From positions 1 to 9,669 of the forward strand of contig CALIIG010000314.1 in assembly GCA_938018155.1 (NCBI GenBank): DNA of 9,669 bases. Direction: 5' to 3'. The notes under the pieces are model-generated. The model was given only the letters and a program-made list of their open reading frames with translations, did no database searches and had not been told where the DNA came from. Source of the stretch: an uncultured Prevotella sp. Its GTDB lineage: Bacteria > Bacteroidota > Bacteroidia > Bacteroidales > Bacteroidaceae. Positions 1 through 7,078 of the stretch are shown piece after piece. Both the position numbers and the translations under genes were made by a program. Each line of letters opens with the position of its first letter. The stretch's first letter is position 1.

Positions 1-516
1 GGAAAGACAACACTTGTCCGTTTGATGTTAGCTCTTCTACATCCGACACAGGGAAGTGTGGTAATTTATAATGGACAAAACAGTAGGGAACTGTCGCCTC
101 GTCTGCGCTGTAACTTCGTTTATGTGCCCCAGGGGAACACGTTGATGAGCGGTACAATACGTGACAATCTGCGCTTGGGGAAGCTTGATGCAACCGATGA
201 AGAAATGGAAGAAGCCCTGAAAAAGAGCTGTGCCGAGTTTGTTTTGGAACTTCCTGACGGCCTAAGCACGCATTGTTCAGAAACCGGAGGCGGCCTCTCT
301 GAAGGGCAGGCACAACGCATTGCCATTGCGAGGGCTTTGCTTCGTAATCGTGGAATTATGCTCTTTGATGAAGCAACGTCGGCTCTTGACCCTGATACCG
401 AGCAGCAATTATTGAAGAATATTCTTGCCTCACATACGCGAACGGTAATCTTTATCACCCATCGCAGGGCGGTTGTAGACTATTGTGACCAGACGTTATG
501 GGTAGAAAAATTATAA
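1..516 (+). CDS. ABC transporter ATP-binding domain, exporter type (5' partial, C-terminal 171 residues)
   Basis: This is the C-terminal end of an ABC ATPase that powers transport by ATP hydrolysis at the inner membrane. The reading frame is open from base 1 and begins inside the Walker A motif (GKTT), so the P-loop glycines and everything upstream are missing. In visible-residue numbering there is a Q-loop at Q44 followed by 'LMSGTIRDNL', a signature LSEGQ at 99-103 (E in place of the usual second-position G of LSGGQ), Walker B with catalytic E at IMLFDE 119-124, D-loop SALD 127-130 and switch H154. The 'SGTIRDNL' stretch after the Q-loop is typical of exporters in which the ATPase is fused to a six-helix membrane domain (MsbA/ABCB-like), so I infer that a membrane domain was encoded upstream. 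The substrate cannot be told. The thioredoxin-like gene 37 bases downstream may share its transcript. The family call is firm; the exporter subtype is likely. Confidence 0.93.
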   Translation, partial: GKTTLVRLMLALLHPTQGSVVIYNGQNSRELSPRLRCNFVYVPQGNTLMSGTIRDNLRLGKLDATDEEMEEALKKSCAEFVLELPDGLSTHCSETGGGLSEGQAQRIAIARALLRNRGIMLFDEATSALDPDTEQQLLKNILASHTRTVIFITHRRAVVDYCDQTLWVEKL

Positions 517-553
517 TGTTGGATAACTAATATTTTACTAATTCTGTGGAAAA

Positions 554-1117
554 ATGAAAAAGATACTTTTGTTTTTACTTGTTGTTTTTATGTCTGCGCC
601 GTGTCTGATGGCCGAAGATGCGGATAGTTTATATGCTCGTGACCTTTTAAAGAAAGGCACAGAAGTTCCCGATTTCATCATCAGCAACAAGGATGAAGCC
701 CATAAAATTTCATTGAAAAGCCTGCGCGGACAGTATGTTGTGCTCGATTTTTGGGCATCGTGGTGTCCTGATTGCCGAAAGGATATTCCGAAAATGAAAG
801 CCCTTTATGATACGTTCGGTTCACAAGGTGTACGGTTTGTGGGCATCTCTTTTGACACAAACCGTGAAGTTTGGGAAAGATGTATCAGGCAAAACAGTAT
901 GGATTGGCTGCAATATAGCGAGCTAAAGAAGTGGAAGAAGGAAACGAAGATAGACAGAGACTATCATATCAATTGGATACCAACGATGTATCTTATCGAC
1001 CCTGATGGCGATGTTGTGCTTGGAACAGTGGAGATTGAAAAGCTTAAAACCACGTTAGAAGGTTTGCGTGAGCCTTTAAAACAGTTGATAATGAAGAAGA
1101 ATTGTCTCACAGAATAG
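554..1117 (+). CDS. TlpA/ResA-like thioredoxin-fold protein, secreted
   Basis: A 187-residue thiol-disulfide oxidoreductase-like protein predicted to work outside the cytoplasm, probably reducing or exchanging disulfides in envelope proteins. Residues 1-20 form a signal peptide (KK, hydrophobic stretch, then 'LMA' before E21), suggesting signal peptidase I cleavage. C17 is preceded by proline, so a lipobox is unlikely. The mature part has the AhpC-TSA/thioredoxin layout: 'VPDF' near 38-41, a strand-rich 'YVVLDFWASW' leading to the redox motif C71-P-D-C74, 'VRFVGISFD' at 93-101, and the conserved cis-proline P143 in 'WIPTMYLID'. Length fits TlpA-like proteins of Bacteroidetes. The ATG at 554 is preceded by an A-rich 'GGAAAA', normal for the phylum. 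It lies 37 bases after an ABC ATPase gene with no obvious terminator between, so the two may be co-transcribed. Family confident; reductase versus oxidase role and partner unknown. Confidence 0.9.
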   Translation: MKKILLFLLVVFMSAPCLMAEDADSLYARDLLKKGTEVPDFIISNKDEAHKISLKSLRGQYVVLDFWASWCPDCRKDIPKMKALYDTFGSQGVRFVGISFDTNREVWERCIRQNSMDWLQYSELKKWKKETKIDRDYHINWIPTMYLIDPDGDVVLGTVEIEKLKTTLEGLREPLKQLIMKKNCLTE

Positions 1118-1249
1118 GTAGAAGAGATTTGATAAAAAATCGTTATCATTTATCCTTTTACTCCTGTTTGAAGTAAGATAGCATCGTAATCGCTGCAACT
1201 TTCCGGCCAGTCTTCAACGTCTATTTACAAAATAAAGACCTCTAATAAG
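1118..1249 (+). promoter_or_regulatory. 132-base gap with possible Bacteroidetes-type promoter for the efflux operon
   Basis: This AT-rich gap separates the thioredoxin-like gene from the efflux operon. A TTTG at 1128-1131 stands 19 bases before TATCCTTT at 1151-1158. This resembles the Bacteroides -33 (TTTG) and -7 (TAnnTTTG) elements, with two mismatches in the second. A short imperfect hairpin is also possible (GATAA 1131-1135 with TTATC 1143-1147), too weak to call a terminator. No operator is recognisable. The promoter reading is inferred from spacing and partial consensus only. Confidence 0.25.
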
Positions 1250-1972
1250 ATGATGATTCATTTACAAGACATCAATAAAACTTACTTTGGAGCACAGCCT
1301 TTGCATGTGTTGAAAGGCATTAACCTCGACATTGCCGAAGGCGAGTTTGTATCAATCATGGGTGCTTCGGGCTCGGGTAAGTCTACATTGTTGAATATTT
1401 TAGGCATTCTCGATAACTATGATAGCGGTGAATATACACTCGGAGGGACGTTAATTAAGAACCTTAGCGAAACCAGGGCTGCCGAATATCGTAATCACAT
1501 GATCGGTTTTATTTTTCAAAGTTTTAATCTTATTGGTTTTAAAACAGCCGTTGAAAACGTAGAATTACCCCTCTTTTACCAGGGAGTTGGCCGTAAAAAG
1601 CGTCACCAGATGGCACTCGACTATTTAGATCGTCTCGACCTTCTGCCGTGGGCAGAGCATTATCCCAACGAAATGTCGGGCGGACAGAAGCAGCGTGTGG
1701 CTATTGCAAGGGCGTTAATTACCAACCCCAGAATCATATTAGCCGACGAACCTACGGGTGCTCTCGATTCGAAAACGAGCGTAGAGGTGATGGAATTGCT
1801 TAAAAAGCTAAACGAAGAAGAACATAAAACCATTGTCGTTGTGACGCATGAGAGTGGGGTTGCCAACGAAACCAACAAGATTATCCATATTAAAGACGGC
1901 GTCATTGGCAAGATAGAAGAGAACCTTGACCACACAGCCCGTCCGTTTGGTATCAATGGAGTAATGAAATAA
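1250..1972 (+). CDS. MacB/LolD-type ABC transporter ATP-binding protein
   Basis: A complete 240-residue ATPase subunit of a mechanotransmission (MacB/LolD, type VII) ABC system. It acts on the cytoplasmic face of the inner membrane and drives the two permeases encoded next. Motifs are intact: Walker A GASGSGKST at 38-46, Q-loop Q90 in 'FIFQSFNLI' (hallmark of the LolD/MacB branch), signature MSGGQ 142-146, Walker B IILADE 162-167 with P168, D-loop ALDS, and switch H200 in 'VVVTHE'. Length matches stand-alone ATPases of this branch (about 220-250). Two ATGs are adjacent (1250 and 1253); either gives the same protein within one residue. It is the first gene of an operon, 22 bases before the first permease. 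The final 20 or so residues after 'DGVIG' are a variable tail. By homology the complex could export a drug, lipid or peptide; the substrate is not readable from sequence. Confidence 0.95.
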   Translation: MMIHLQDINKTYFGAQPLHVLKGINLDIAEGEFVSIMGASGSGKSTLLNILGILDNYDSGEYTLGGTLIKNLSETRAAEYRNHMIGFIFQSFNLIGFKTAVENVELPLFYQGVGRKKRHQMALDYLDRLDLLPWAEHYPNEMSGGQKQRVAIARALITNPRIILADEPTGALDSKTSVEVMELLKKLNEEEHKTIVVVTHESGVANETNKIIHIKDGVIGKIEENLDHTARPFGINGVMK

Positions 1973-1994
1973 ACGATGTAATCAGAAAACGTTT

Positions 1995-3254
1995 ATGCGC
2001 GATTTGTTTATAGAATTGTGGGCAACCACTCGGCGAAATAAGCTCCGAACTGCTTTAACTGGCTTTGCAGTGGCATGGGGTATCTTTATGCTTATCTTCC
2101 TTCTGGGAGCTGGAAACGGCTTAATAAACGGGCAAACGCACAATATGCACGGCTTTTTGAGCAACTCAATGATGGTTGGAGGCGGGACAACATCAAAAGC
2201 ATTCAACGGCTTAAAGGAGGGAAGGCCCGTTACACTCAACGATAAGGATATGGCAACATCGAAACATCGTTTTCGTGAAAACGTTGATACGGTTGGGGCT
2301 GAATTGTTTCAAAATGGTGTAAATATTGCCAATGGTGCCAATTATATTAATGTTACGTTGAATGGTGTATATCCTTGTGACGCCGCCATTAATAAGGTAG
2401 AGGTAATCAAGGGCCGTTTTATCAACGATATTGATAATGCTCAACGCCGAAGGGTTATTGTGTTAACACAGAGCCAGGCCAAAGAATTGCAACCGCAGGA
2501 CTATCGTACACTTGTGGGCATGAACGTTAAAGCCGGTAACTTTTCTTTCCGCGTTGTCGGCATTAGTAAGGATGATGAAACATCCATGTCAGAGCCGGCC
2601 TATACTCCTTTCAACACATTGCGCACCATGTATGGGCGTGGTGACAAGGCCGATCAGATTGTGTTTACCTTTAAAGGCCTTAAAACGGAGGCTGAAAATG
2701 AGGCTTTTGAAAAACAATATAAAGCCAGTATTAATCGCAACCACGATGCAGCTCCTGATGATGAAGATGCTATTTGGATATGGAATAGGTTTACATCGAA
2801 TATGCAAATGAACCAAGGCGTTGCTATGATACGTACTTCTTTATGGATTGTTGGCATTTTTACGCTGCTAAGTGGCATCGTAGGCGTGAGCAATATCATG
2901 TTGATTTCAGTCCGCGAACGTACGCGAGAGTTTGGTGTTCGTAAAGCTATCGGAGCCAAACCATGGAATATTTTAAAGCTCATTATTGTTGAAAGCATTA
3001 TCATTACCACTTTCTTCGGGTATATTGGCATGCTGTTGGGCATTGCTGCCAACCAGTATATGGACATAACTATAGGCCAAAAGACAATGGATATAGGTAT
3101 TCAAAAGATTACTACTTTCCTTAATCCTACCGTGGGTCTCGATGTATGCGTTGAGGCTACATTGTTAATGGTTGTTGCCGGTACGATGGCAGGGCTTATA
3201 CCTGCGCGCCGTGCGGCTCATATTCGACCCATTGAAGCTCTGAGATCAGAATGA
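1995..3254 (+). CDS. MacB-type ABC permease, first of a pair
   Basis: A 419-residue inner-membrane permease with MacB periplasmic-core plus FtsX domains. The visible layout is a short cytoplasmic N-terminus ('RRNKLRTALTGF'), TM1 about 20-40, a large periplasmic domain about 41-280, then three C-terminal membrane segments at about 281-304, 328-352 and 386-404. The cytoplasmic loop after TM2 carries 'VSNIMLISVRERTREFG' and 'VRKAIGA', the coupling region that contacts the ATPase. The end 'IPARRAAHIRPIEALR' is the classic family tail. In E. coli MacB the ATPase and permease are one chain; here the ATPase is the separate gene just upstream. The stop codon overlaps the start of the second permease by 4 bases, implying translational coupling and probably a heterodimer. 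Start ATG at 1995 fits the family N-terminus. Substrate unknown. Confidence 0.94.
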   Translation: MRDLFIELWATTRRNKLRTALTGFAVAWGIFMLIFLLGAGNGLINGQTHNMHGFLSNSMMVGGGTTSKAFNGLKEGRPVTLNDKDMATSKHRFRENVDTVGAELFQNGVNIANGANYINVTLNGVYPCDAAINKVEVIKGRFINDIDNAQRRRVIVLTQSQAKELQPQDYRTLVGMNVKAGNFSFRVVGISKDDETSMSEPAYTPFNTLRTMYGRGDKADQIVFTFKGLKTEAENEAFEKQYKASINRNHDAAPDDEDAIWIWNRFTSNMQMNQGVAMIRTSLWIVGIFTLLSGIVGVSNIMLISVRERTREFGVRKAIGAKPWNILKLIIVESIIITTFFGYIGMLLGIAANQYMDITIGQKTMDIGIQKITTFLNPTVGLDVCVEATLLMVVAGTMAGLIPARRAAHIRPIEALRSE

Positions 3255-4495
3255 GAATTGACATTGATACATATCGTGAAATCATCGATACCATTACGCG
3301 CAACAAGGCTCGTAGTTTTCTGACGGGCTTTGGTGTATTTTGGGGAATCTTCATGTTGGTGACGCTGATTGGAGGCGGTCAGGGGCTAAAGGAGTTACTT
3401 TCCAATAATTTTCAGGGCTTTGCTACGAACAGTGGTATTATCTTTCCACAGGCAACAACTAAGCCTTATCATGGTTTCCGCAAAGGTCGTACGTGGAGTA
3501 TGAGCTATCGCGACGTCGACAGACTCAAGGCTCAAGTTCCTCAACTCGACCTCGTTTGCCCAGCGTTAATGCGCAATTCTGGCAATGTAATTTTTAAAGA
3601 TAAAAAGATAGCCGCCTCTTTTAGAGGACAAGTTCCCGACTATGCCCACATAGAGCCACCCCGTTTATATTATGGGAGGTATCTCAACGAGATGGATATT
3701 GCGCAGAGTCGTAAGGTTTGTGTGATAGGGAAAAGGGTGTATAAAACGCTCTTTCCTGCTGGTGGCAACCCGTGTGGCAAGCGTGTTGAGGTCGACAAAC
3801 AATTCTATCAAGTAGTAGGTGTCGATTATTCGGATGGCTCAATAACTGTAGGAGGTCGATCAGAAGAGTCGGTAATTATTCCCCTTACCGTCATGCAGAA
3901 CAACTATAATATGGGTGATAGTATCAGCTATATTTGCATGACGGTTCATACCGGTTCCCGAATCTCATCTGTTATCAAGCGTGTAAGAGAGGTGATAGGG
4001 CAGGCACACAATATCGATCCTACTGATGAGAAGGCCATCACACTGGTAAATACCGAGGTCATGTTTTCCATGCTCGACAGTCTTTTCAGCGGTGTTAATT
4101 TCCTGATATGGCTTGTAGGTATTGGCACTCTGCTGGCAGGGGCTATTGGGGTTTCCAATATCATGATGATTACCGTACGCGAACGCACTACGGAGATAGG
4201 CATTCGTCGAGCCATTGGTGCCACACCGCGCGTCATTCTCTCGCAGATTCTGTCTGAGAGTGTAGTGTTGACAACGGTCGCTGGCATGAGCGGCATCCTT
4301 GTTAGCGTGCTGATTTTGCAGATGATAGAGCTTGGAAACACTACCGATGGCATAGTTTCGGCCCACTTCCAGGTACACTTTTGGATGGCTATTGGCTCAC
4401 TTTTGCTGCTTAGTTTGCTTGGTGTGCTGGCAGGTCTGGCGCCTGCAGCCCGAGCCATGAGCATTAAACCGGTTGATGCCATGCGCGACGAGTAA
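3251..4495 (+). CDS. MacB-type ABC permease, second of a pair
   Basis: A 414-residue permease with the same architecture as the gene before it: cytoplasmic 'RNKARSFLTGF', TM1 about 23-44, periplasmic core about 45-280, and membrane segments about 283-308, 333-357 and 378-398. The coupling loop reads 'VSNIMMITVRERTTEIG' with 'IRRAIGA', and the tail reads 'APAARAMSIKPVDAMR'. The membrane ends resemble the first permease closely, whereas the periplasmic cores differ strongly by eye, so they are diverged paralogues and not a recent duplication. Translation starts in an ATGA overlap with the upstream stop, which supports one-to-one production and a heterodimeric pump. The periplasmic core is expected to bind the adaptor protein encoded next. 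Family call is firm; heterodimer formation is inference from gene arrangement. Confidence 0.94.
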   Translation: MRIDIDTYREIIDTITRNKARSFLTGFGVFWGIFMLVTLIGGGQGLKELLSNNFQGFATNSGIIFPQATTKPYHGFRKGRTWSMSYRDVDRLKAQVPQLDLVCPALMRNSGNVIFKDKKIAASFRGQVPDYAHIEPPRLYYGRYLNEMDIAQSRKVCVIGKRVYKTLFPAGGNPCGKRVEVDKQFYQVVGVDYSDGSITVGGRSEESVIIPLTVMQNNYNMGDSISYICMTVHTGSRISSVIKRVREVIGQAHNIDPTDEKAITLVNTEVMFSMLDSLFSGVNFLIWLVGIGTLLAGAIGVSNIMMITVRERTTEIGIRRAIGATPRVILSQILSESVVLTTVAGMSGILVSVLILQMIELGNTTDGIVSAHFQVHFWMAIGSLLLLSLLGVLAGLAPAARAMSIKPVDAMRDE

Positions 4496-4559
4496 TACCT
4501 TTTACAGTTGGCATGCAAACCAATTATTCAATCAAGAAACATTAAATCACATACAGATA

Positions 4560-5681
4560 ATGAAGCGTTATTTTAAATTTTTCGTAGCTGCACTTGTGTT
4601 ACTCATCTTCATTGGGACATTTGTGTTTCTCTGGGTCAAGTCAAGGCCCCAGCCTGTAAGCTATGAAGAGTTCCAGCCTACGGTGAAAGACATTCGTAAA
4701 ACCACTGTTGTTACGGGCAAAATTGAGCCTCGAAACGAAATCAGTGTGAAGCCACAAATCTCAGGTATCATCGCAGAAATCTACAAACAAGCAGGTCAAA
4801 TGGTAACGGCAGGCGAAGTAATTGCCCGCATTAAGGTCATTCCTGACGAAAGCCAGCTTAGTGCTGCCCAGGCCCGTGTACGCCTGGCTAATATCAATCT
4901 GCGTCAGGCCCGTGTCGATTATCAGCGTTTAAAGACGCTCTTTGACAAAGGATTGGTTGCTGGTAACGAGTACGACCAGAAACGCCAAGCCTATCAACAG
5001 GCGCAGGAAGAGGTGCGTTCAGCCAATAATAACTTAGAAGTGGTACGCGACGGTGTGGCTGCAGAGAATGCCAGTACAAGCTCAACGATGATACGTTCAA
5101 CCATCAGCGGTCTTATTTTAGACGTGCCTGTAAAAGTGGGTAACACAGTAATCCTGTCGAATACTTTCAACGACGGTACCACAATAGCCACTGTGGCCAA
5201 CATGAACGACCTTATATTTCGTGGCAATGTTGACGAAACCGATGTGGGTCAACTGGTTACGGGCATGCCCATGAAAATTACGATTGGTGCTTTACAGAAC
5301 GATAAGCTCGAGGCTTCGTTGGAGTATATCTCACCGAAGGCGGTTGAAAACAATGGTGCTAACCAGTTTGAAATCAAGGCTGCCGTACACGTTGGCAGCA
5401 CTCATAAGATACGATCGGGCTACAGTGCCAACGCCGAAATTGTGCTTGCGCAGGCTAACCAGGTGATGACTGTGCCCGAAAGTGCCATCGTCTTTGAGGG
5501 TAACAGCACCTTTGTATATGTTGTTAAGACGTCCGGCGACACGAAAACGTATGAGAAGCGCAAGGTAGTCACCGGTCTGAGTGATGGTATTGATATCCAG
5601 ATTAAGAGCGGATTAAAGAAAGGCGAGCGCGTACGTGGTCCGCAAATAATAGCTGATAGTTCTGCTTCCGGCGGACAATGA
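4560..5681 (+). CDS. Periplasmic adaptor (membrane fusion) protein, MacA/RND-type
   Basis: A 373-residue adaptor that should link the MacB-type permeases to an outer-membrane channel. Residues 7-26 are a single N-terminal membrane anchor; there is no lipobox. Then come a lipoyl half-motif ('VTGKIEPRNEISVKPQISG', about 51-69), an alpha-hairpin about 98-168 rich in Q, A and R ('SAAQARVRLA', 'QARVDYQRL', 'QAYQQAQEEV'), the second lipoyl half ('IRSTISGLILDVPVKVGNTV', about 178-197), a beta-barrel domain ('DLIFRGNVDETDVG', 'MKITIGAL') and a membrane-proximal end with 'VPESAIVFEGNSTFVYVV' and 'GLKKGERV'. This is the normal adaptor order. I chose ATG 4560, which gives 'MKRYFKFFVAALVLL'. The same frame stays open to an ATG at 4473 inside the permease gene, but that would add 29 polar residues before the anchor. 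Fourth gene of the efflux operon, 64 bases after the permease. No TolC-type gene follows it here. Confidence 0.93.
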   Translation: MKRYFKFFVAALVLLIFIGTFVFLWVKSRPQPVSYEEFQPTVKDIRKTTVVTGKIEPRNEISVKPQISGIIAEIYKQAGQMVTAGEVIARIKVIPDESQLSAAQARVRLANINLRQARVDYQRLKTLFDKGLVAGNEYDQKRQAYQQAQEEVRSANNNLEVVRDGVAAENASTSSTMIRSTISGLILDVPVKVGNTVILSNTFNDGTTIATVANMNDLIFRGNVDETDVGQLVTGMPMKITIGALQNDKLEASLEYISPKAVENNGANQFEIKAAVHVGSTHKIRSGYSANAEIVLAQANQVMTVPESAIVFEGNSTFVYVVKTSGDTKTYEKRKVVTGLSDGIDIQIKSGLKKGERVRGPQIIADSSASGGQ

Positions 5682-5924
5682 TAAGAAGGGCAGCCCGTAG
5701 TCTCTATTCGGACACAGGCTGGCTGGCTGCCACAAACTGCACAGAGTGTACAATGTTTCTCCGTTTTTACGTCGCTTGTATACTTGTTGCTGTTTGTGGT
5801 TTTTTCATACTTATCCCGTTTGTTCGATAATTTTCTTTATCGGTTGTCTTCACAATTCTATCAAATTTTTCCAGAATCCAGGGGTTAGGAAATCGTATGG
5901 TTTGCTGTATTACAGGAAAACAGT
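5682..5924 (+). other. 243-base non-coding gap between the efflux operon and the sigma factor operon
   Basis: This is the longest non-coding stretch. Near its start GGCAGCC (5689-5695) can pair with GGCTGCC (5725-5731) across a 29-base loop, but no T-run follows, so a standard terminator is not supported. The second copy sits in a small GGCT repeat (5718-5729). The middle is T-rich. TATACTTG at 5779-5786 lies 19 bases after TTTC at 5756-5759, one mismatch each from the Bacteroides -7 and -33 elements, so it is a possible but unproven promoter for the sigma factor gene. AGGAAA at 5914-5919 is a plausible ribosome binding site. The gap probably holds the end of one transcript and the start of the next; a 63-codon GTG-start frame inside it looks spurious. 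Confidence 0.4.
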
Positions 5925-6434
5925 ATGCAAAAATTGACTAACATCGAGCGTCTTTTCCGTGCACACTATCCGTCCATGTATCGTGTGGCCATTGCCTTGC
6001 TGCGCAATGCTGACGAAGCGCATGACGTGGTGAGTGACGTTTTTGCCGATTTGCTTGACGGTCGTCTGGCGTTACGGTCTTCCGTGCATGATGCCGATGC
6101 TGACAGCACATTCCGTTTTCTCCTGCTCTGTGTGCGCAACCGCTGTCTCAATATGCTCAATCATCGTTCGGTAAAGGAGCGTGCAGCCCGACTGTTATTG
6201 CTGGAAGCACAACCCTCCGTCGTCCCCGTCGATGTTGAAATAGCCCATATTGATGAGGTGTTTAGCTTTATGGAGAGCCAGCTTACACCACAGACATTGC
6301 AGGTGATGAGGCTGCGTTTTGTCCGGCAAATGAAGTATAGGGAGATTGCTGCTGCGCTGAATATCAGCGAGGTGGCGGTTTACAAGCACTTGTCGCAAGG
6401 CATACAGAAACTGAAACAACATTTTAACCCCTGA
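5925..6434 (+). CDS. ECF-type sigma-70 family RNA polymerase sigma factor
   Basis: A 169-residue extracytoplasmic-function sigma factor that directs RNA polymerase to a small regulon in response to an envelope signal. Region 2 spans about 6-80: 'FRAHYPSMYRVAIALLRNAD', 'EAHDVVSDVFADLL' (core-binding and -10 recognition helices) and 'FRFLLLCVRNRCLNML'. A linker rich in V, P and E follows, then region 4 at about 113-166 with 'TPQTLQVMRLRFVRQMKYREI' and the helix-turn-helix 'AAALNISEVAVYKHLSQGIQKL' that reads the -35 element. Length is typical for Bacteroidetes ECF factors (160-200). An AGGAAA sits about 6 bases before the ATG. The gene for a membrane anti-sigma factor starts 5 bases after the stop, so this factor is probably held inactive at the membrane. 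Such systems often drive their own operon; that is inference. Confidence 0.94.
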   Translation: MQKLTNIERLFRAHYPSMYRVAIALLRNADEAHDVVSDVFADLLDGRLALRSSVHDADADSTFRFLLLCVRNRCLNMLNHRSVKERAARLLLLEAQPSVVPVDVEIAHIDEVFSFMESQLTPQTLQVMRLRFVRQMKYREIAAALNISEVAVYKHLSQGIQKLKQHFNP

Positions 6435-6439
6435 ACAAG

Positions 6440-7063
6440 ATGGATAATTTCAACCGACTTTTGGACTTTATCGACCATCCCGAAAGCTTTTCAGAGGCTG
6501 ACGTTGAGGTACTTCTCCGCGACCCTGAAACACGCAAACTCTATGACACTATGGTGGAAGCCCGTGCTGCTTTCGCCCATCACGACGCCCGTCCAGATGT
6601 AAACGATGCCTGGAAACGCTTCTGCAAGGCCCATGACGACGCCCGTTTGTCGCGCCGTTGGCGTAAGGCCGTAGCGGCCGTTGCTGCGCTGTTGATTATA
6701 TCGGGCATCGCGCTGGCTGCTATTTTCTGGCCTTCAAGGCCTGTTTCCCCACTTGCTCCGCGTAATACTTATCACACGGAAAGGCAGCCAATTAATGAGG
6801 TTGTCCATCGCGATACGGCAACAGCACCTGCGCCAAAGCCCGCAGTGGTTCGAACGTTTGAGAATATTCAGCTCGAACAGATGCTGGCAGAGATGGCCGT
6901 TTCCTATGGTGTGCAGGTAAAGTTCAGGAATAATGACGCCCGCTCACTGCGCATTTATTATACCTGGAGCAGCACCATGCCGTTGCAAAAAGTGCTGAAT
7001 GAGCTGAACCGCTTTAAGCAATTCAGGGTAACACTGGATGGGGACACCCTTATTGTAGAATAG
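6440..7063 (+). CDS. Compact membrane anti-sigma factor with C-terminal DUF4974 domain
   Basis: A 207-residue single-pass protein likely to bind and restrain the sigma factor encoded 5 bases upstream. Residues 1-75 are a charged, helical cytoplasmic part ('DNFNRLLDFIDHPESFSEAD', 'DPETRKLYDTMVEARAAF', 'DVNDAWKRF') matching the N-terminal style of Bacteroidales anti-sigma proteins. One membrane helix runs about 77-97, preceded by 'SRRWRK', so the N-terminus is inside. A linker rich in P and T follows (about 98-137). Residues 138-207 look like DUF4974, the domain found at the C-terminus of Bacteroidetes FecR proteins ('LEQMLAEMAVSYGVQVKF', 'PLQKVLNELN', 'FRVTLDGDTLIVE'). The usual central FecR beta-domain of about 100 residues is not recognisable, making this a shortened form; classic FecR proteins are about 320-390 residues. 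The receptor gene follows 15 bases later. Anti-sigma role is inferred from architecture and operon position. Confidence 0.85.
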   Translation: MDNFNRLLDFIDHPESFSEADVEVLLRDPETRKLYDTMVEARAAFAHHDARPDVNDAWKRFCKAHDDARLSRRWRKAVAAVAALLIISGIALAAIFWPSRPVSPLAPRNTYHTERQPINEVVHRDTATAPAPKPAVVRTFENIQLEQMLAEMAVSYGVQVKFRNNDARSLRIYYTWSSTMPLQKVLNELNRFKQFRVTLDGDTLIVE

Positions 7064-7078
7064 TAAGAAGACGCAGAT

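Noticed and set aside
1131..1147. GATAA/TTATC hairpin as a terminator after the thioredoxin-like gene
   Set aside because: Only five AT-rich pairs and no proper T-run; too weak to stop transcription.
1995..4495. Recent tandem duplication of the two permease genes
   Set aside because: Only the membrane and coupling regions look alike; the periplasmic cores differ greatly, so this is an old, diverged pair.
3946..4518. 190-codon open frame on the minus strand
   Set aside because: It lies wholly opposite the second permease, whose protein motifs are intact; the reverse translation is low-complexity and shows no domain.
5689..5731. Inverted repeat GGCAGCC/GGCTGCC as a terminator of the efflux operon
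   Set aside because: The loop is 29 bases and no T-run follows, so it does not meet the form of an intrinsic terminator.
5896..5904. TATGGTTTG as a -7 promoter element of the sigma factor gene
   Set aside because: It has one base too many between TA and TTTG and no -33 element at the right distance.
5746..5937. 63-codon open frame with a GTG start before and overlapping the sigma factor gene
   Set aside because: It overlaps the sigma factor start, has no convincing ribosome binding site, is Cys/Phe-rich in a T-rich stretch and resembles no family I know; translation of non-coding DNA is more likely.
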